Shown here: in pieces, positions 18,941 through 27,258 of the stretch
Layout of the letters: each line of letters begins with the position of its first letter
How positions within the stretch are numbered: position 1 is the stretch's first letter
DNA from: Thalassiosira profunda
Taxonomy: Eukaryota > Bacillariophyta > Thalassiosirophyceae > Thalassiosirales > Thalassiosiraceae
DNA length: 27,258 nt
Direction: 5' to 3'
NCBI GenBank assembly: GCA_036939355.1
Contig: JALLAP010000051.1
Location: 1-27,258, forward strand
Position numbers and translations under genes: made by a program
Notes under the pieces: model-generated
The model's input: the letters and a program-made list of their open reading frames with translations, nothing else
What the model was told of the DNA's origin: nothing
The model's database searches: none

Positions 18941-20131
18941 TCAATCATGCTCTGCCGAGGCGATCCCAAACCTCCCCAAGATGTGGTACTCCACGACCGG
19001 GCCCTTGTTGACCTGACAACACACTCCGCCTTCTTTTGTCACGCCCACGTCCCCGTCCTTCGAAAAGCGCAACAAATTCTTGTCCGGCTCCCGAACCGCC
19101 ATGAAGTTCAATCGATTGTTCACTCGCTCTGCCTCGCGGTTCAATCGAAAGATCTCTCTGCCCAGTTTGAAGCCCTCGAGGTTGAACGGATTTTGTATCG
19201 CATCCTTCTTCAGTTGCAGGGCTGCTATTTGCTCTTCGATGTTCTCCATCTCCTTTACGAAGGCCTCCTTCACCGACGGGGCATTTTCACCCCCAAGAAA
19301 TGGAAAGTATCCGCAAGAAGAGTACACTCTTCCTTTGGGCAAGTACACATCTCCGCCCGTGTGCTCGATCCTCTCCTCCACCTCAATGTAGAACCTCAAT
19401 AGATCAGTGCCCAGCGGTCCATCTCCGCGGGTCACCTGCCACCCCCCGTCCTTCGCCTTGTATATCCGCTCCCCCTCCGACAGCGATGGGCCCAATCTCA
19501 CCTCGTTATCGACCACATGCAAGACCTTGGCATTGGCGTATCCTCCCCTTAGGAAATCGTCCCGCTCGTACAATTGCGCCGGCGCGAACTCCGCCACAAA
19601 GGACAAATTGAGGCGCTGCCCCGACGCACCCCACTGTTTAGGCATCCAAGTACCTGGCTCCCGGCCGATGGAGAGGTTGACCTTCCATCGCGTTTCGTCG
19701 AGGAGGTTGGCGATGGATTTGGGGGGCTTCTTTTTGTGAGAGGCGTTGTTGTCGGTGAAGACTATTGGGGCCGGCGGGGGGAGCAGGCCTTCCTCCTCTG
19801 TCGATGCAGCCGTGTTAGCTGTCGTCTCTGCTGGCGAAGAGGATGCTGTCGAGGTTGATGTCGATGCCAGCTGCCGCTCCAGCTCCTCCAATCGCCGCAG
19901 CGCCTCCTCCCGCAATTCCTCGATCTCCTTTCGCAATTGCGCCGACTCCGCCTCGATCTCCGCGACGGTGGCCCTCGACTTGGAGGGCAGCGCCATTTGC
20001 AACGACGATCGCGGCGCGAGAGTTCGTCGGTGCATGTTGCGAGTTGGAACCGCAAAGGCGGACAGCGACGGCGTTGCGTCCGCCGCGGCCACCAGGCCCA
20101 GTAGAAGGGCGAGCGAGTGGGTTCTCCTCAT
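18941..20131 (-). CDS. Plastid-targeted protein of unknown function
   Basis: Single exon, 396 aa, ATG at 20131. Residues 1-19 form a signal peptide (MRRTHSLALLLGLVAAADA), followed by SLSAFAVPT with Phe26 at the plastid-import motif and a basic, Ser/Thr-containing transit peptide to about residue 50. A short coiled coil (about 55-90, EIEELREEALRRLEELE) and a Ser/Thr/Ala linker precede the conserved-looking globular part from ~145: WKVNLSIGREPGTWMPKQWG, then GQRLNLSFVAEFAP, FLRGGYANAKVLHVVD, a stretch on a 'ledger' of charged beta strands, GRVYSSCGYFPFLGG, and a last section ending VCCQVNKGPVVEYHILGRFG. I recall close relatives only in stramenopile algae and have no function for them. It is a likely stroma or thylakoid-associated protein, by targeting only. 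Confidence 0.72.
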   Translation of the reverse strand: MRRTHSLALLLGLVAAADATPSLSAFAVPTRNMHRRTLAPRSSLQMALPSKSRATVAEIEAESAQLRKEIEELREEALRRLEELERQLASTSTSTASSSPAETTANTAASTEEEGLLPPPAPIVFTDNNASHKKKPPKSIANLLDETRWKVNLSIGREPGTWMPKQWGASGQRLNLSFVAEFAPAQLYERDDFLRGGYANAKVLHVVDNEVRLGPSLSEGERIYKAKDGGWQVTRGDGPLGTDLLRFYIEVEERIEHTGGDVYLPKGRVYSSCGYFPFLGGENAPSVKEAFVKEMENIEEQIAALQLKKDAIQNPFNLEGFKLGREIFRLNREAERVNNRLNFMAVREPDKNLLRFSKDGDVGVTKEGGVCCQVNKGPVVEYHILGRFGIASAEHD

Positions 20132-20413
20132 GGCTTTGTTACTCCGGCCGCCGCGTTGACAACTCTGATGGCTTTGCGCTTGGGGTGGGGCGGTTGTGGT
20201 TGCGGGTGCGCGCCTCCATTTAGGGGGCGAGTCGGCTTCCCCGTAAAAAGTTGCTTCCCCTGAACAAAAATACCCTGTGGCTATGTATTGTTAGAAGAAG
20301 CTGGGTCCAACGGGGATAGCCCGGTAGACGTCTGATATCCGCCCGCTAAACAACACCTCACACCCCACCCACAGCCAGCCCACAGCCAGGTGGGCTGCAA
20401 ATTGCAAATCGCA
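20132..20413. promoter_or_regulatory. Presumed bidirectional promoter, plastid protein / DEAH helicase pair
   Basis: 282 nt between divergent ATGs at 20131 (minus) and 20414 (plus). No named motif is seen. Confidence 0.4.
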
Positions 20414-22850
20414 ATGGCGGCCGCCCCATCAACCTTCCGGAGGCCCCGGCCCGCCTCCACCCCCCTCGACGATCCCCTCGACGAGACCGACGCCTTTGGC
20501 TCGGGCGGAATCCACATCCACTACCCGCTCGAGCGCCAAATACTCCCAATCGCCGCCCATCGCACCCAGATTTTGTATTCGCTGGAGAAGTACGGGGTGG
20601 TGGTGCTCGTGGGCGAGACGGGCTGCGGGAAAAGCACGCAATTGCCGCAGTATCTGTACGAGAATGGGTGGGCCGACGACCCCCCGCCGCGAGGCGGAGG
20701 AAAACAAGCGATGGGTGCCGGTGAGTGCATAAGATGTGCACTGATGTTGTGGTGTGGAGGAAAGTGATGATGCAACTCTCTCATCTATTCGCATATCGCT
20801 TTGCAATGCAGCTGGTACTAGCAATGATGACGGCTACAAGGAGATAATATGCACCCAGCCCCGGCGCCTCGCGGCCATCACCCTCGCGAACCGCGTGGCG
20901 CAGGAGGTCGGCGATTCGTCGGTGGTGGGATACTCGGTGAGATTTGCCTCCACCTACGAGCCGGGGGTGACCAAGATTAGATACGTCACCGACGGATGGC
21001 TGTTACGGGAGACGACCCTGCTCGATCCGCTATTGCGGCACTGCTCCGTCTTGATCATCGACGAGGCGCACGAACGAAGTCTCAATACGGAGCTGTTGCT
21101 GGGGGTGGTGAAGAAGATACGTAGGGCAAGGCCAGAATTGAGAGTGGTGGTGTGCAGTGCGACGTTAGATGCCGAGGCGTTCCTCGAGTTTTTCGTGGGC
21201 AAGGCGAGGAAGCGAAAGCAGAAGAAGGCGAGCGAGGAACAACCAAAGAAGAAGAGAAAATCGCGATGGGGGAGGGTGGGGGACGACGCGACAGCCAACA
21301 ATCAGTCCAAACAAGTGGAGGCAACAGAGGAGGCGTGCCTGGACGACGGTGCAATCATTTCGGTGGACGGCCGGCAGCATCCAGTGGACATCTTGTACAA
21401 ACAAGATCCGGTGTCTGACTACGTCAAATCGACGGTGGAGCTCGCACTGCAAATCCACGAGACCGACACCGACGACGGGGATATCCTCTGCTTCCTCCCC
21501 GCCGGGGACGAGATTGACGAAGCGGTGGAGATGGCCGAAAACCTTCTCTCGTCGTCGCTGCAGTCGTCGGGGAGCCAGCGCAAAGGCAGAAGAACGGCGG
21601 CGTGCCTGCCGTTGTACAGCGCCTTGCCGCCCAAGCTGCAATCCCAGCCGTTCTTGCCCCGGTCGAACGACGAGAAGAGGAACCGCACGCGGCGAATCGT
21701 ATTCAGCACCAACGTGGCAGAGACGAGTGTGACGGTGCCCAACATTGCTACAGTCATTGATTGCGGCATGGCCCGGCAGCCCTTCTTCGATCCCCACTCG
21801 GGCTTCGACCGATTGGTCGTCTGCCCCATCAGCCGGGCTTCCGCGCAGCAGAGGGCCGGGAGGGCGGGAAGGGTCCGCCCCGGGAAGTGCTATCGATTGT
21901 ACTCCGAGGAGGAGTTCCGGAAAACGATGGCGGCCGAGACCGCGCCCGAGATCCAGCGGTGCAATCTGGCCACGCTCATCATGACCATCAAAGCGATAGG
22001 GGTCAAGAACGTACTCTCGTTCGACCTCATGAGCGTACCGAGTGCGGAAGCACTAGCCCACGGCCTCGAGTGCCTGTACGCTCTGGGGGCGATGGACGAC
22101 GATGCCGAATTGACTGCGCTGGGGAGGGAGATGGTGTATTTTCCGACCGACCCGAGGGTGTCGCGCACACTCCTCGCCGCCCTGGACATGGAAGCGAGGG
22201 ACGACACGCCATCGATGGTGGCGAAGCTCATCGTGGGCGACGCGTTGACCGTCGCAGCTGCCCTGCAGGTGCGCAACTTGTTCCTTCGTCCCCGGACCGA
22301 GCGACAGAAGCGCGCTTTCGACGAGGCCATTGCCGACATATTGGACCGCTCTGGAGACCACGTGACAACGCTGCATCTGTTCGACCTCCTCGACCACTCC
22401 AACAAAATGCTATCGAACGACGAATGCCGGGACCGCTTCGTGAACCGGATAGCCCTGCAGCGAGCGTTGGACGTGCGGAACCAACTGGCCCGATTCTTGG
22501 CCCGCCGTTTCGGGGGAGGATCGGACTGGTTCGGGCAGCGGCGGCGAGAAATCGTTGGATCGCAGGCCTTCGATCCGGACGAGCGGAGCGAGTCCGTCCG
22601 CAAGTGCCTCTGCGCGGGTTTCTTCACGAATATTGCCAAACTTGGAAGCGGCGGGCGATACTACACGCTCCGGGGCAACTTTGCAGTTTCTATTGCTTCA
22701 TCAAGTGTCCTGCACCGTTACGGCGAAAGCGCCGAGTACTTGGTGTTTGGCCAAACGTTTGATGGAAGTCGCGGAGGTGTGGACGCGAGGCCTTGCACCG
22801 CCGTGAGCGGGCTGTGGTTGCGGGAGCTGGCGCCGCGGTATTGGACGTGA
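20414..22850 (+). CDS. DHX35: DEAH-box RNA helicase, DHX35-like
   Basis: Two exons: 20414-20720 and 20812-22850, with a 91-nt GT-AG intron at 20721-20811, phase 1; 781 aa; ATG at 20414. Motif I GETGCGKST is at residues 67-75. Then come Ia TQPRRLAA, the TDGWLLRE segment, II DEAH, III SAT, V FSTNVAETSVTVP and VI QRAGRAGR. The ratchet/HA2 and OB-fold region follows (RKCLCAGFFTNIAKL...; LWLRELAPRYW). The stretch GTI-like ISVDGRQHPVDILYKQDPVSDY and KSTVELALQIHETD fits DHX35 better than PRP2/PRP22/DHX15. DHX35 associates with catalytic spliceosomes. Oddities: a ~50-residue Lys/Arg-rich insert (from about 248; KKRKSRWGRVGDD) between RecA1 and RecA2, probably a nuclear signal, and CFLPAGDEID where the family normally has a FLTGQEEI-like motif. 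Confidence 0.85.
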
Positions 22851-22984
22851 CGATAGGGCATCGACAGCGCGAATGCTTCGTTCGACAGTGGTAAACAGAA
22901 CCTAGATTATCTATTATGAATGGGGCCCAAGCACTTAAATCACGTTGAACAGTTGTGCTCATCGGCCCTTTGCTCCCCATCGAG
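22851..22984. other. Convergent 3' spacer
   Basis: 134 nt between the helicase stop and the minus-strand protease stop. Nothing notable. Confidence 0.5.
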
Positions 22985-25184
22985 TTAGACACACCTGCGC
23001 CGGCTGGGCTTGCCGCTAGTCTCGCACTGGCCGTCCGCCGGGCAGCAGGTTTGTCCATTGCCGCACACGGGACACTGAGTGGGAGGCGAAGGCGACGGCG
23101 GAGGCGGGGTCGGGCTGGGCGGAGGTGGGTCCGTAGGAGGCGAAGGCGACGGCGGGGGGTTCGTGGGAGGCGAAGGAGCTGGTGGGGGACCACCGGAGCA
23201 CTCCGCAATTTTGCACTTGTTGGGGCCACCGCAGCCAACGTCCAAACCGATGTCTCCAGCGCGGCAAGTATTGTCCACATCGATGCCGGTCTCGCAAATC
23301 TGAGCATCCGTGAGAGCGACGTTGCTCTTCACGCAGCGGTACTTGAATACGGGAGCAACGGTCGGCGGATCGGTGGGCTGCGGGGTGGGCGCTGGCGTCG
23401 GTGGCGGCGAGGTGGGAAAGGGCGTCGTCGGTGGGTTCGTCGGAGCCGGCGTCGTCGGCTGATCTGTGGGCTGCGGCGTTGGGGCCGGCGTCGGAGCTGG
23501 CGTGGTTGGCGGGTTCGTCGGCGGCGGCGTCGGCGGGTTCGTTGGAGCGTTTGTTGGCGGTGGGTTCGTCGGCGGCGACGGCGGAGGCGGAGGCGGGCTG
23601 GGCGCAGGCGGCGATCCGGCGTTGATCGTAATGTCAGCCGTTCCCGTGCTGGTGTTGATCGCATTGACCGTGATGGTGTCGCTCGTGCCGGTGATGGTGG
23701 TCGAGGCACCGACGCCAAGCTTGTGCAACAACTCGGACGCGCTGTAGCCACTGCCGGTGTACTGTTGGATCGTGACGAGGTTGGCTGCCTCGGCAGTGTT
23801 GGCGTTGTATCCGCTCCGCCAGTTGAAGCCAATGAATGCGTTGCCAAGCCTGATCAAGACTGGGTTGCCGCTGCCATCTCCGTAGTTGACCTGGCCCGTG
23901 ATGGTGCCCGACCAGTCGCTGCCCGCAAGGAGGTCCTCCTGCTGATCGCTGAACCAGCCAAGCTGATAGGTCTTGGCATTGTTGAAGCACATTCTCTGTT
24001 CGTCCTGGCTGTATGAGTAGCCCATGAACCCCGTCTGGTCCTTGTACGTCCCGGCCTCGTTCGAGTGCGCGAGGTTGATGTTGTGGCCGATCTGCGGGGG
24101 AGACAAGAGGCTTCGTCAGAACACAGTTTTCTTCCGGCGCAAGTCCGAGGCTGCATACGAACTCACCTCGTGCAGCTGGCCAGAAGGGTAGTTGCACCAG
24201 GTAGTTGCACCAATTGTTCCTGTAGACGCTGTTCCACGAGTTCACGTACGCGTACGCGATGCCGCTCATGGCGGCTTGCGGCATGCAGTGCATGACGTGG
24301 GTGGCAAGGTTGCGGGCGGACGACACTCCGAACATGCTTGCCAGCTCGGAGTTGACGGCGTTCCGGATGGTGCCATCCCCTTGACTGACGGTGCTACCGG
24401 GCAGGTGGACAGTCACGACGCCATTGACGATGTTGGTGGAGAGATTGCCTGCGGTATTGCCTGAGATGGCCCTGTCCCCGACAGGATTGAAGATCAGCTT
24501 GTTGTGGGAGCAGGCCGCGTACTGGCTCTTGAGGTTCACCTGATCCGTCCCCGTGCCGAAGACCTCGTCTCTGAGCACGTCTTCGGAGAAGGTATACTCA
24601 CCGTCGGAAACGATGATCTTCACGGCAAGAACGGTCCTGGTTCCCTCCACGAGGTTGCGGCGCAGCTCGGCGAGGTTGCGCTCCTGCTCGGGGGTCCGCT
24701 CCTCCTCGAGGTCGCGGTCGAAGAGCGACGGCGAGGCGGCGTCCTTCTTCTTGGGCTTCTTGCCCTTGAGGTCGGCCTTGCCGTTCGCAATGGACGTGCC
24801 GGCGGGCAGCGCGATCGTGTCGGACCCGGTGCGGAACAGCTTCTTGGCCTGACCACGATTGAGGCCGGTGTTGATCAGCTCGAGGATCGTGCCGTCCGGG
24901 AGCTCAATGTTATCAGTCTCGTCGGGGCCGTCCACGCCGTCCTCGTACTCGATGTCGGCCTGCATATCGCGAGGGTAGTTGCAACAACGAGAAATGATGA
25001 TGAGACGAGCGATGGAAAGGGAACGAGATGCGCGCGCCCGCGAGAGAGGTGCACTCACCAGCAGGTAGGTGCCCGCCGTTTCCTCTTGCAGGACTCGAAC
25101 GCCATTCCCGCCGCGGAGGGCGGCGGAGGCGACGTCGGCCGACGCGAGGGCGGAGAGGACGAAGAGAGGAAGGGAGAGCTTCAT
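22985..25184 (-). CDS. Secreted gametolysin-like (peptidase M11) metalloprotease, frame broken at active site
   Basis: Three exons: 25184-25059, 24959-24167, 24091-22985; introns 24960-25058 (99 nt) and 24092-24166 (75 nt), both GT-AG. Residues 1-21 are a signal peptide (MKLSLPLFVLSALASADVASA). A prodomain of ~120 residues precedes the M11 domain: HVMHCMPQA, YAYVNSWNSVYRNNWCNY, and after intron 2 IGHNINLAHSNEAG, the met-turn region TGFMGYSY, and RMCFNNAKTYQLGW. The zinc motif HExxHxxGxxH-type is split by intron 2. A 13-bp tandem duplication (24187-24212) shifts the frame so that the HE half is not read; without it exon 2 has 780 nt and all joins stay in phase (670 aa). The C-terminus has long Pro/Thr linkers and two Cys-rich modules (FKYRCVK...; CPVCGNGQTCC). 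Relatives degrade extracellular matrix (gametolysin in Chlamydomonas). It may be a pseudogene, an allele or an assembly error. Confidence 0.8.
23072..23195 (-). repeat. Pro/Ser-rich low-complexity tract (second linker)
   Basis: Imperfect repeats of PPSPSPPT/NPP units in the protease C-terminal part. The nucleotide sequence is a GGCGGAGGCG-like array on the plus strand. Limits are approximate. Confidence 0.6.
23350..23616 (-). repeat. Pro/Thr-rich low-complexity tract (first linker)
   Basis: Repeats of PTNPPTPAPTP-type units, probably O-glycosylated or hydroxylated in a secreted cell-wall-associated protein. Limits are approximate. Confidence 0.65.
24187..24212. repeat. 13-bp perfect tandem duplication in M11 protease exon 2
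   Basis: GGTAGTTGCACCA occurs twice back to back (24187-24199, 24200-24212), 20 nt upstream (in gene sense, downstream) of the exon/intron border. 13 is not a multiple of three, so the frame is lost. Confidence 0.9.
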
Positions 25185-26497
25185 GGTTGGTCGCTTCGAC
25201 GTTGGACTGTTGCAGTTGGTTGTTGTTGGCTTGCTGGTGATTGTGGAGGTTGTGGCGATCGTCGATTGTTGGGATTTATGAGCTCATCCACGGGAACTGA
25301 GCTCGTCGTCATTGCCAGCGGGGATGAAAGCTAGTGAAAACGAGCGGCGCGGGGGCAAAACGATGGTGGCACGATCGGCACCGTCGTGAATCGTTTATCA
25401 CGAGCGGGCCGAGTGCCGCGTTCCACTTTGAGCCCTCTTCTCGCCTCTTGCCGACAAAGGCCCCTGACAAATTTAGATCTGCCCAGTACCAAGATGCGTA
25501 GGAATCCGTTGCATTCGTGTCTTCCCGACGGATTCCGGGACCCGTGACCGAAAGTGCTCTGTAAAATACCATTGCAAATATTCGTTGCAAATATGCAATA
25601 AAACAGTAGTATTTTAGGTAATATGTTTTTACTAGAATTGTATCAAATATATATTAGGGAGGAGCTAAGCTAATCACTTTGTAAGGCATTTCGGCGGGAT
25701 CGGGCTGATCTGTCAATGACTTGTGTGATTGCGTGGTCATTTTAAGGTTTTGAGAACTAGTCAAACCTGAGAACACGTGTATCACCACCTGGCGTCACCG
25801 CCATAATTGGGCATCAAAAATGTCTGACAATGTCGTCTCAGTTTAACGGAGGAATTAATAATCGAAGGAGGGGCTGCTACTTTGAGAGAACCTGTTCGAC
25901 AAAGGTGGCGGCTGGGGCCGCTTGTTTTTCACGCGTGGGCCGATCGGCTGGCCGACCTGCACAACACCGCTGACATTCTCACAGTCAGCCACATGATGAA
26001 AAGAGGTTAGGATGGGTTCAACTCAGGAGGGTAAAGTAGGCAGGGCAAAAGGGCATCTGACTGCATCGCTGGGCAACTTGTCTTGGCGGTGACTACAACT
26101 ACGAACACCTTTCACAAAGACGGTATTGCCACCAACTGCCCCGCCCAGCTCGATGGACCAGCCACGCAACAATCATTTGTTCTGCCAACCAGTCCTAAGT
26201 AGTACGGAAATGTGCAAAAGAGAAGCAATCGTCGCTGCAAAATCTCCGGCTTCTGACTTTGTACGAACCGAGCTCGATGCGGCGTAATGGAGCGGAACAA
26301 GGCGCCCTCTGCGATTGATAACTCTGCCATGCACCGCACGCACAGCGCTGTCGCTCAGATGTGGCAGCTCTTTCCTTGCAACTTCCTGTTGGCTCAAGAG
26401 CCCTCCAGACGACATAGCGCAATGCTGCATGGCCAAATCGTCCGTACGTGTGTATTCCCGTGGTAGGTAGGTGAATGAAAGAGAAATACTCGTTTGA
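25185..26497. other. Gene-poor 1.3-kb spacer
   Basis: 1313 nt between the protease start and the 3' end of the next minus-strand gene. 25560-25680 is markedly A+T-rich compared with the rest. ORFs up to ~93 codons on the minus strand (25309-25590, 26112-26436) overlap in several frames and show no domain. No tRNA, snRNA or terminal repeats were seen. The part next to 25184 must contain the protease promoter. Confidence 0.4.
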
Positions 26498-27258
26498 TCA
26501 TGTCGCGTTGGCCCCTCCCCGGGCCAGGAGCCGCGCCGCTGCGGACAGCTGCTCCGACGCCACCGATCGGGCGCACCGCGCCTCCATCCGCGCTTTCCCG
26601 AGAAAACGATGGGGGCTGGCGAACGCTCGTCCTTGCTCGCTTTCGCTTGTTCCAGTGGCCGGAACGGCGCGCACGACCCACACGTCTACGGCGCACCTTC
26701 TCTGGGCGCTGTCGTCTGGATGTGCCTGGTGCACCGCCTCGTCCTCCGCCGCCGAATCCGGGTGATGCTGCAGCGCCACCCTCCCCACCTCCTCAATAAT
26801 TCGTTGCAGCGTTTCTTCTCTCGTCTCAACATCCTCTTCCCCTTCCCCCGCCGATACTGCAGCGCGCAGCAATGCTTCCAACGCGTCCTTCCTTGCCGCC
26901 GTCCCCGCCGCGTCCGCCCCTCCGCCGGTGCAGCACGCATTGCACCGTTCCACCGTGCCCCCCGGCAGGCTCCGGTACATCCTTACCTCGACCCCCACCC
27001 CATCTACCGCTTCGCCATCACCATTGTCGTCGTCCTTGTCGTCCAGACCGATGAGCACCCCCACCACGCCCAGCGCCCGTGCTCCGGGGCGCAGTCCTAT
27101 TCCGTGGCGGACGCTGCCCATCTCCCCCGCCAATTCTCGCGCGGTTATGACCTCGCCGTAGTTTATGTGGGTCCACGAGGATGCGAGCCGGCGGAAGGCC
27201 GACGCGAGGGTCCGGGCGTCGCCGGCCAGGCCCGAGGTGAGGAGGAGGTGGGTCGGGG
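26498..27258 (-). CDS. Proteasome-fold (20S-like) subunit, 3' part only
   Basis: Open frame from the window's right edge (first two bases at 27257-27258 belong to a split codon) to a stop at 26498; 252 codons visible, 5' end missing. LLLTSGLAGDARTLASAFRR, NYGEVITARELAGE and RPGARALGVVGVLIGLDD follow the order of a proteasome subunit: the helix H1 region (SGL-x-GDAR-x-L), then H2, then the R-P-x-GV-x-x-L-I-G-D strand. After an acidic insert (DDKDDDNGDGE) comes VRMYRSLPGGTVERCNACCTG, matching the 'L-Y-x-x-x-P-G-x-x-x-x-x-x-A-x-x-x-G' stretch. The region CAVDVWVVRAV is the last strand. It is divergent, with a ~45-residue Ser/Ala/Arg tail that may be spurious. Whether it is a 20S alpha subunit or a dedicated relative cannot be decided without the N-terminus. 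Confidence 0.55.
   Translation of the reverse strand, partial: PTHLLLTSGLAGDARTLASAFRRLASSWTHINYGEVITARELAGEMGSVRHGIGLRPGARALGVVGVLIGLDDKDDDNGDGEAVDGVGVEVRMYRSLPGGTVERCNACCTGGGADAAGTAARKDALEALLRAAVSAGEGEEDVETREETLQRIIEEVGRVALQHHPDSAAEDEAVHQAHPDDSAQRRCAVDVWVVRAVPATGTSESEQGRAFASPHRFLGKARMEARCARSVASEQLSAAARLLARGGANAT

Noticed and set aside
21761..22762. 333-codon plus-strand frame
   Set aside because: Overlaps the DEAH helicase in another frame; Arg/Pro/Gly-rich, no motif, whereas the helicase frame has all motifs.
22955..24016. 353-codon plus-strand frame rich in Arg and Gly
   Set aside because: Mirror of the Pro/Thr-rich protease tail on the other strand.
25560..25680. A+T-rich block as a centromere or replication origin
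   Set aside because: Only ~120 nt and no repeat structure; not enough evidence.
1..27258. tRNA, rRNA, CRISPR array, bacterial operon or virus
   Set aside because: Nothing fits: no cloverleaf or rRNA core seen by eye, no regularly spaced repeats, spliced eukaryotic genes throughout.

Overview
The window reads as a gene-dense nuclear contig from a eukaryotic alga with a red-lineage secondary plastid, most likely a photosynthetic stramenopile such as a diatom or relative. The evidence is as follows. Genes are monocistronic on both strands and interrupted by GT-AG introns, nearly all 62-99 nt. Two proteins start with a signal peptide followed by an 'A-F' plastid transit motif (ALAF|SH, LSAF|AVP). 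There are also typical eukaryotic genes (COQ5, cytosolic RPS23, a DEAH helicase, dynamin, a PAPS transporter, a proteasome-like subunit). I see no tRNA, rRNA, CRISPR array or bacterial-style operon. The species cannot be fixed from the sequence.

Layout, left to right. 60-1118 (-) mitochondrial COQ5 methyltransferase. 1455-2734 (-) zinc-ribbon/coiled-coil protein. 3499-6405 (-) large PPR protein with an organellar presequence. 6725-7444 (+) plastid DUF3727/DUF1292-like protein. 7759-8190 (-) ribosomal protein uS12/RPS23. 8280-8757 (-) small unrecognised Cys-rich protein. 9548-10477 (+) SAM methyltransferase-like protein. 10841-14915 (+) 12-exon dynamin-family GTPase. 15098-16900 (-) PUB-domain coiled-coil protein. 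17143-18874 (+) UAA/SLC35B-type PAPS transporter. 18941-20131 (-) plastid-targeted protein of unknown function. 20414-22850 (+) DHX35-like DEAH RNA helicase. 22985-25184 (-) secreted gametolysin-type (M11) metalloprotease. 26498-27258 (-) 3' part of a proteasome-fold subunit that runs off the window.

The genes do not form one pathway; this is ordinary housekeeping gene order with several divergent pairs sharing short (242-319 nt) promoter regions. What stands out is recent genome damage and transposition. (1) A 789-bp 5'-truncated retroelement, flanked by an exact 15-bp target-site duplication, landed across an exon/intron junction of the dynamin gene. It turned a ~97-nt intron into a 901-nt intron with a new donor made partly from the element's AT-rich tail. 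(2) The same dynamin gene lacks one base in exon 5. (3) A 291-bp MITE with 32-bp inverted repeats and a TA duplication sits inside the only intron of the PUB gene; removing it restores a 79-nt intron. (4) A 13-bp tandem duplication throws the M11 protease out of frame just before its HExxH zinc motif. None of these looks like a new defence or metabolic system. They are precise, checkable structures that ordinary gene calling would miss or would turn into wrong gene models.
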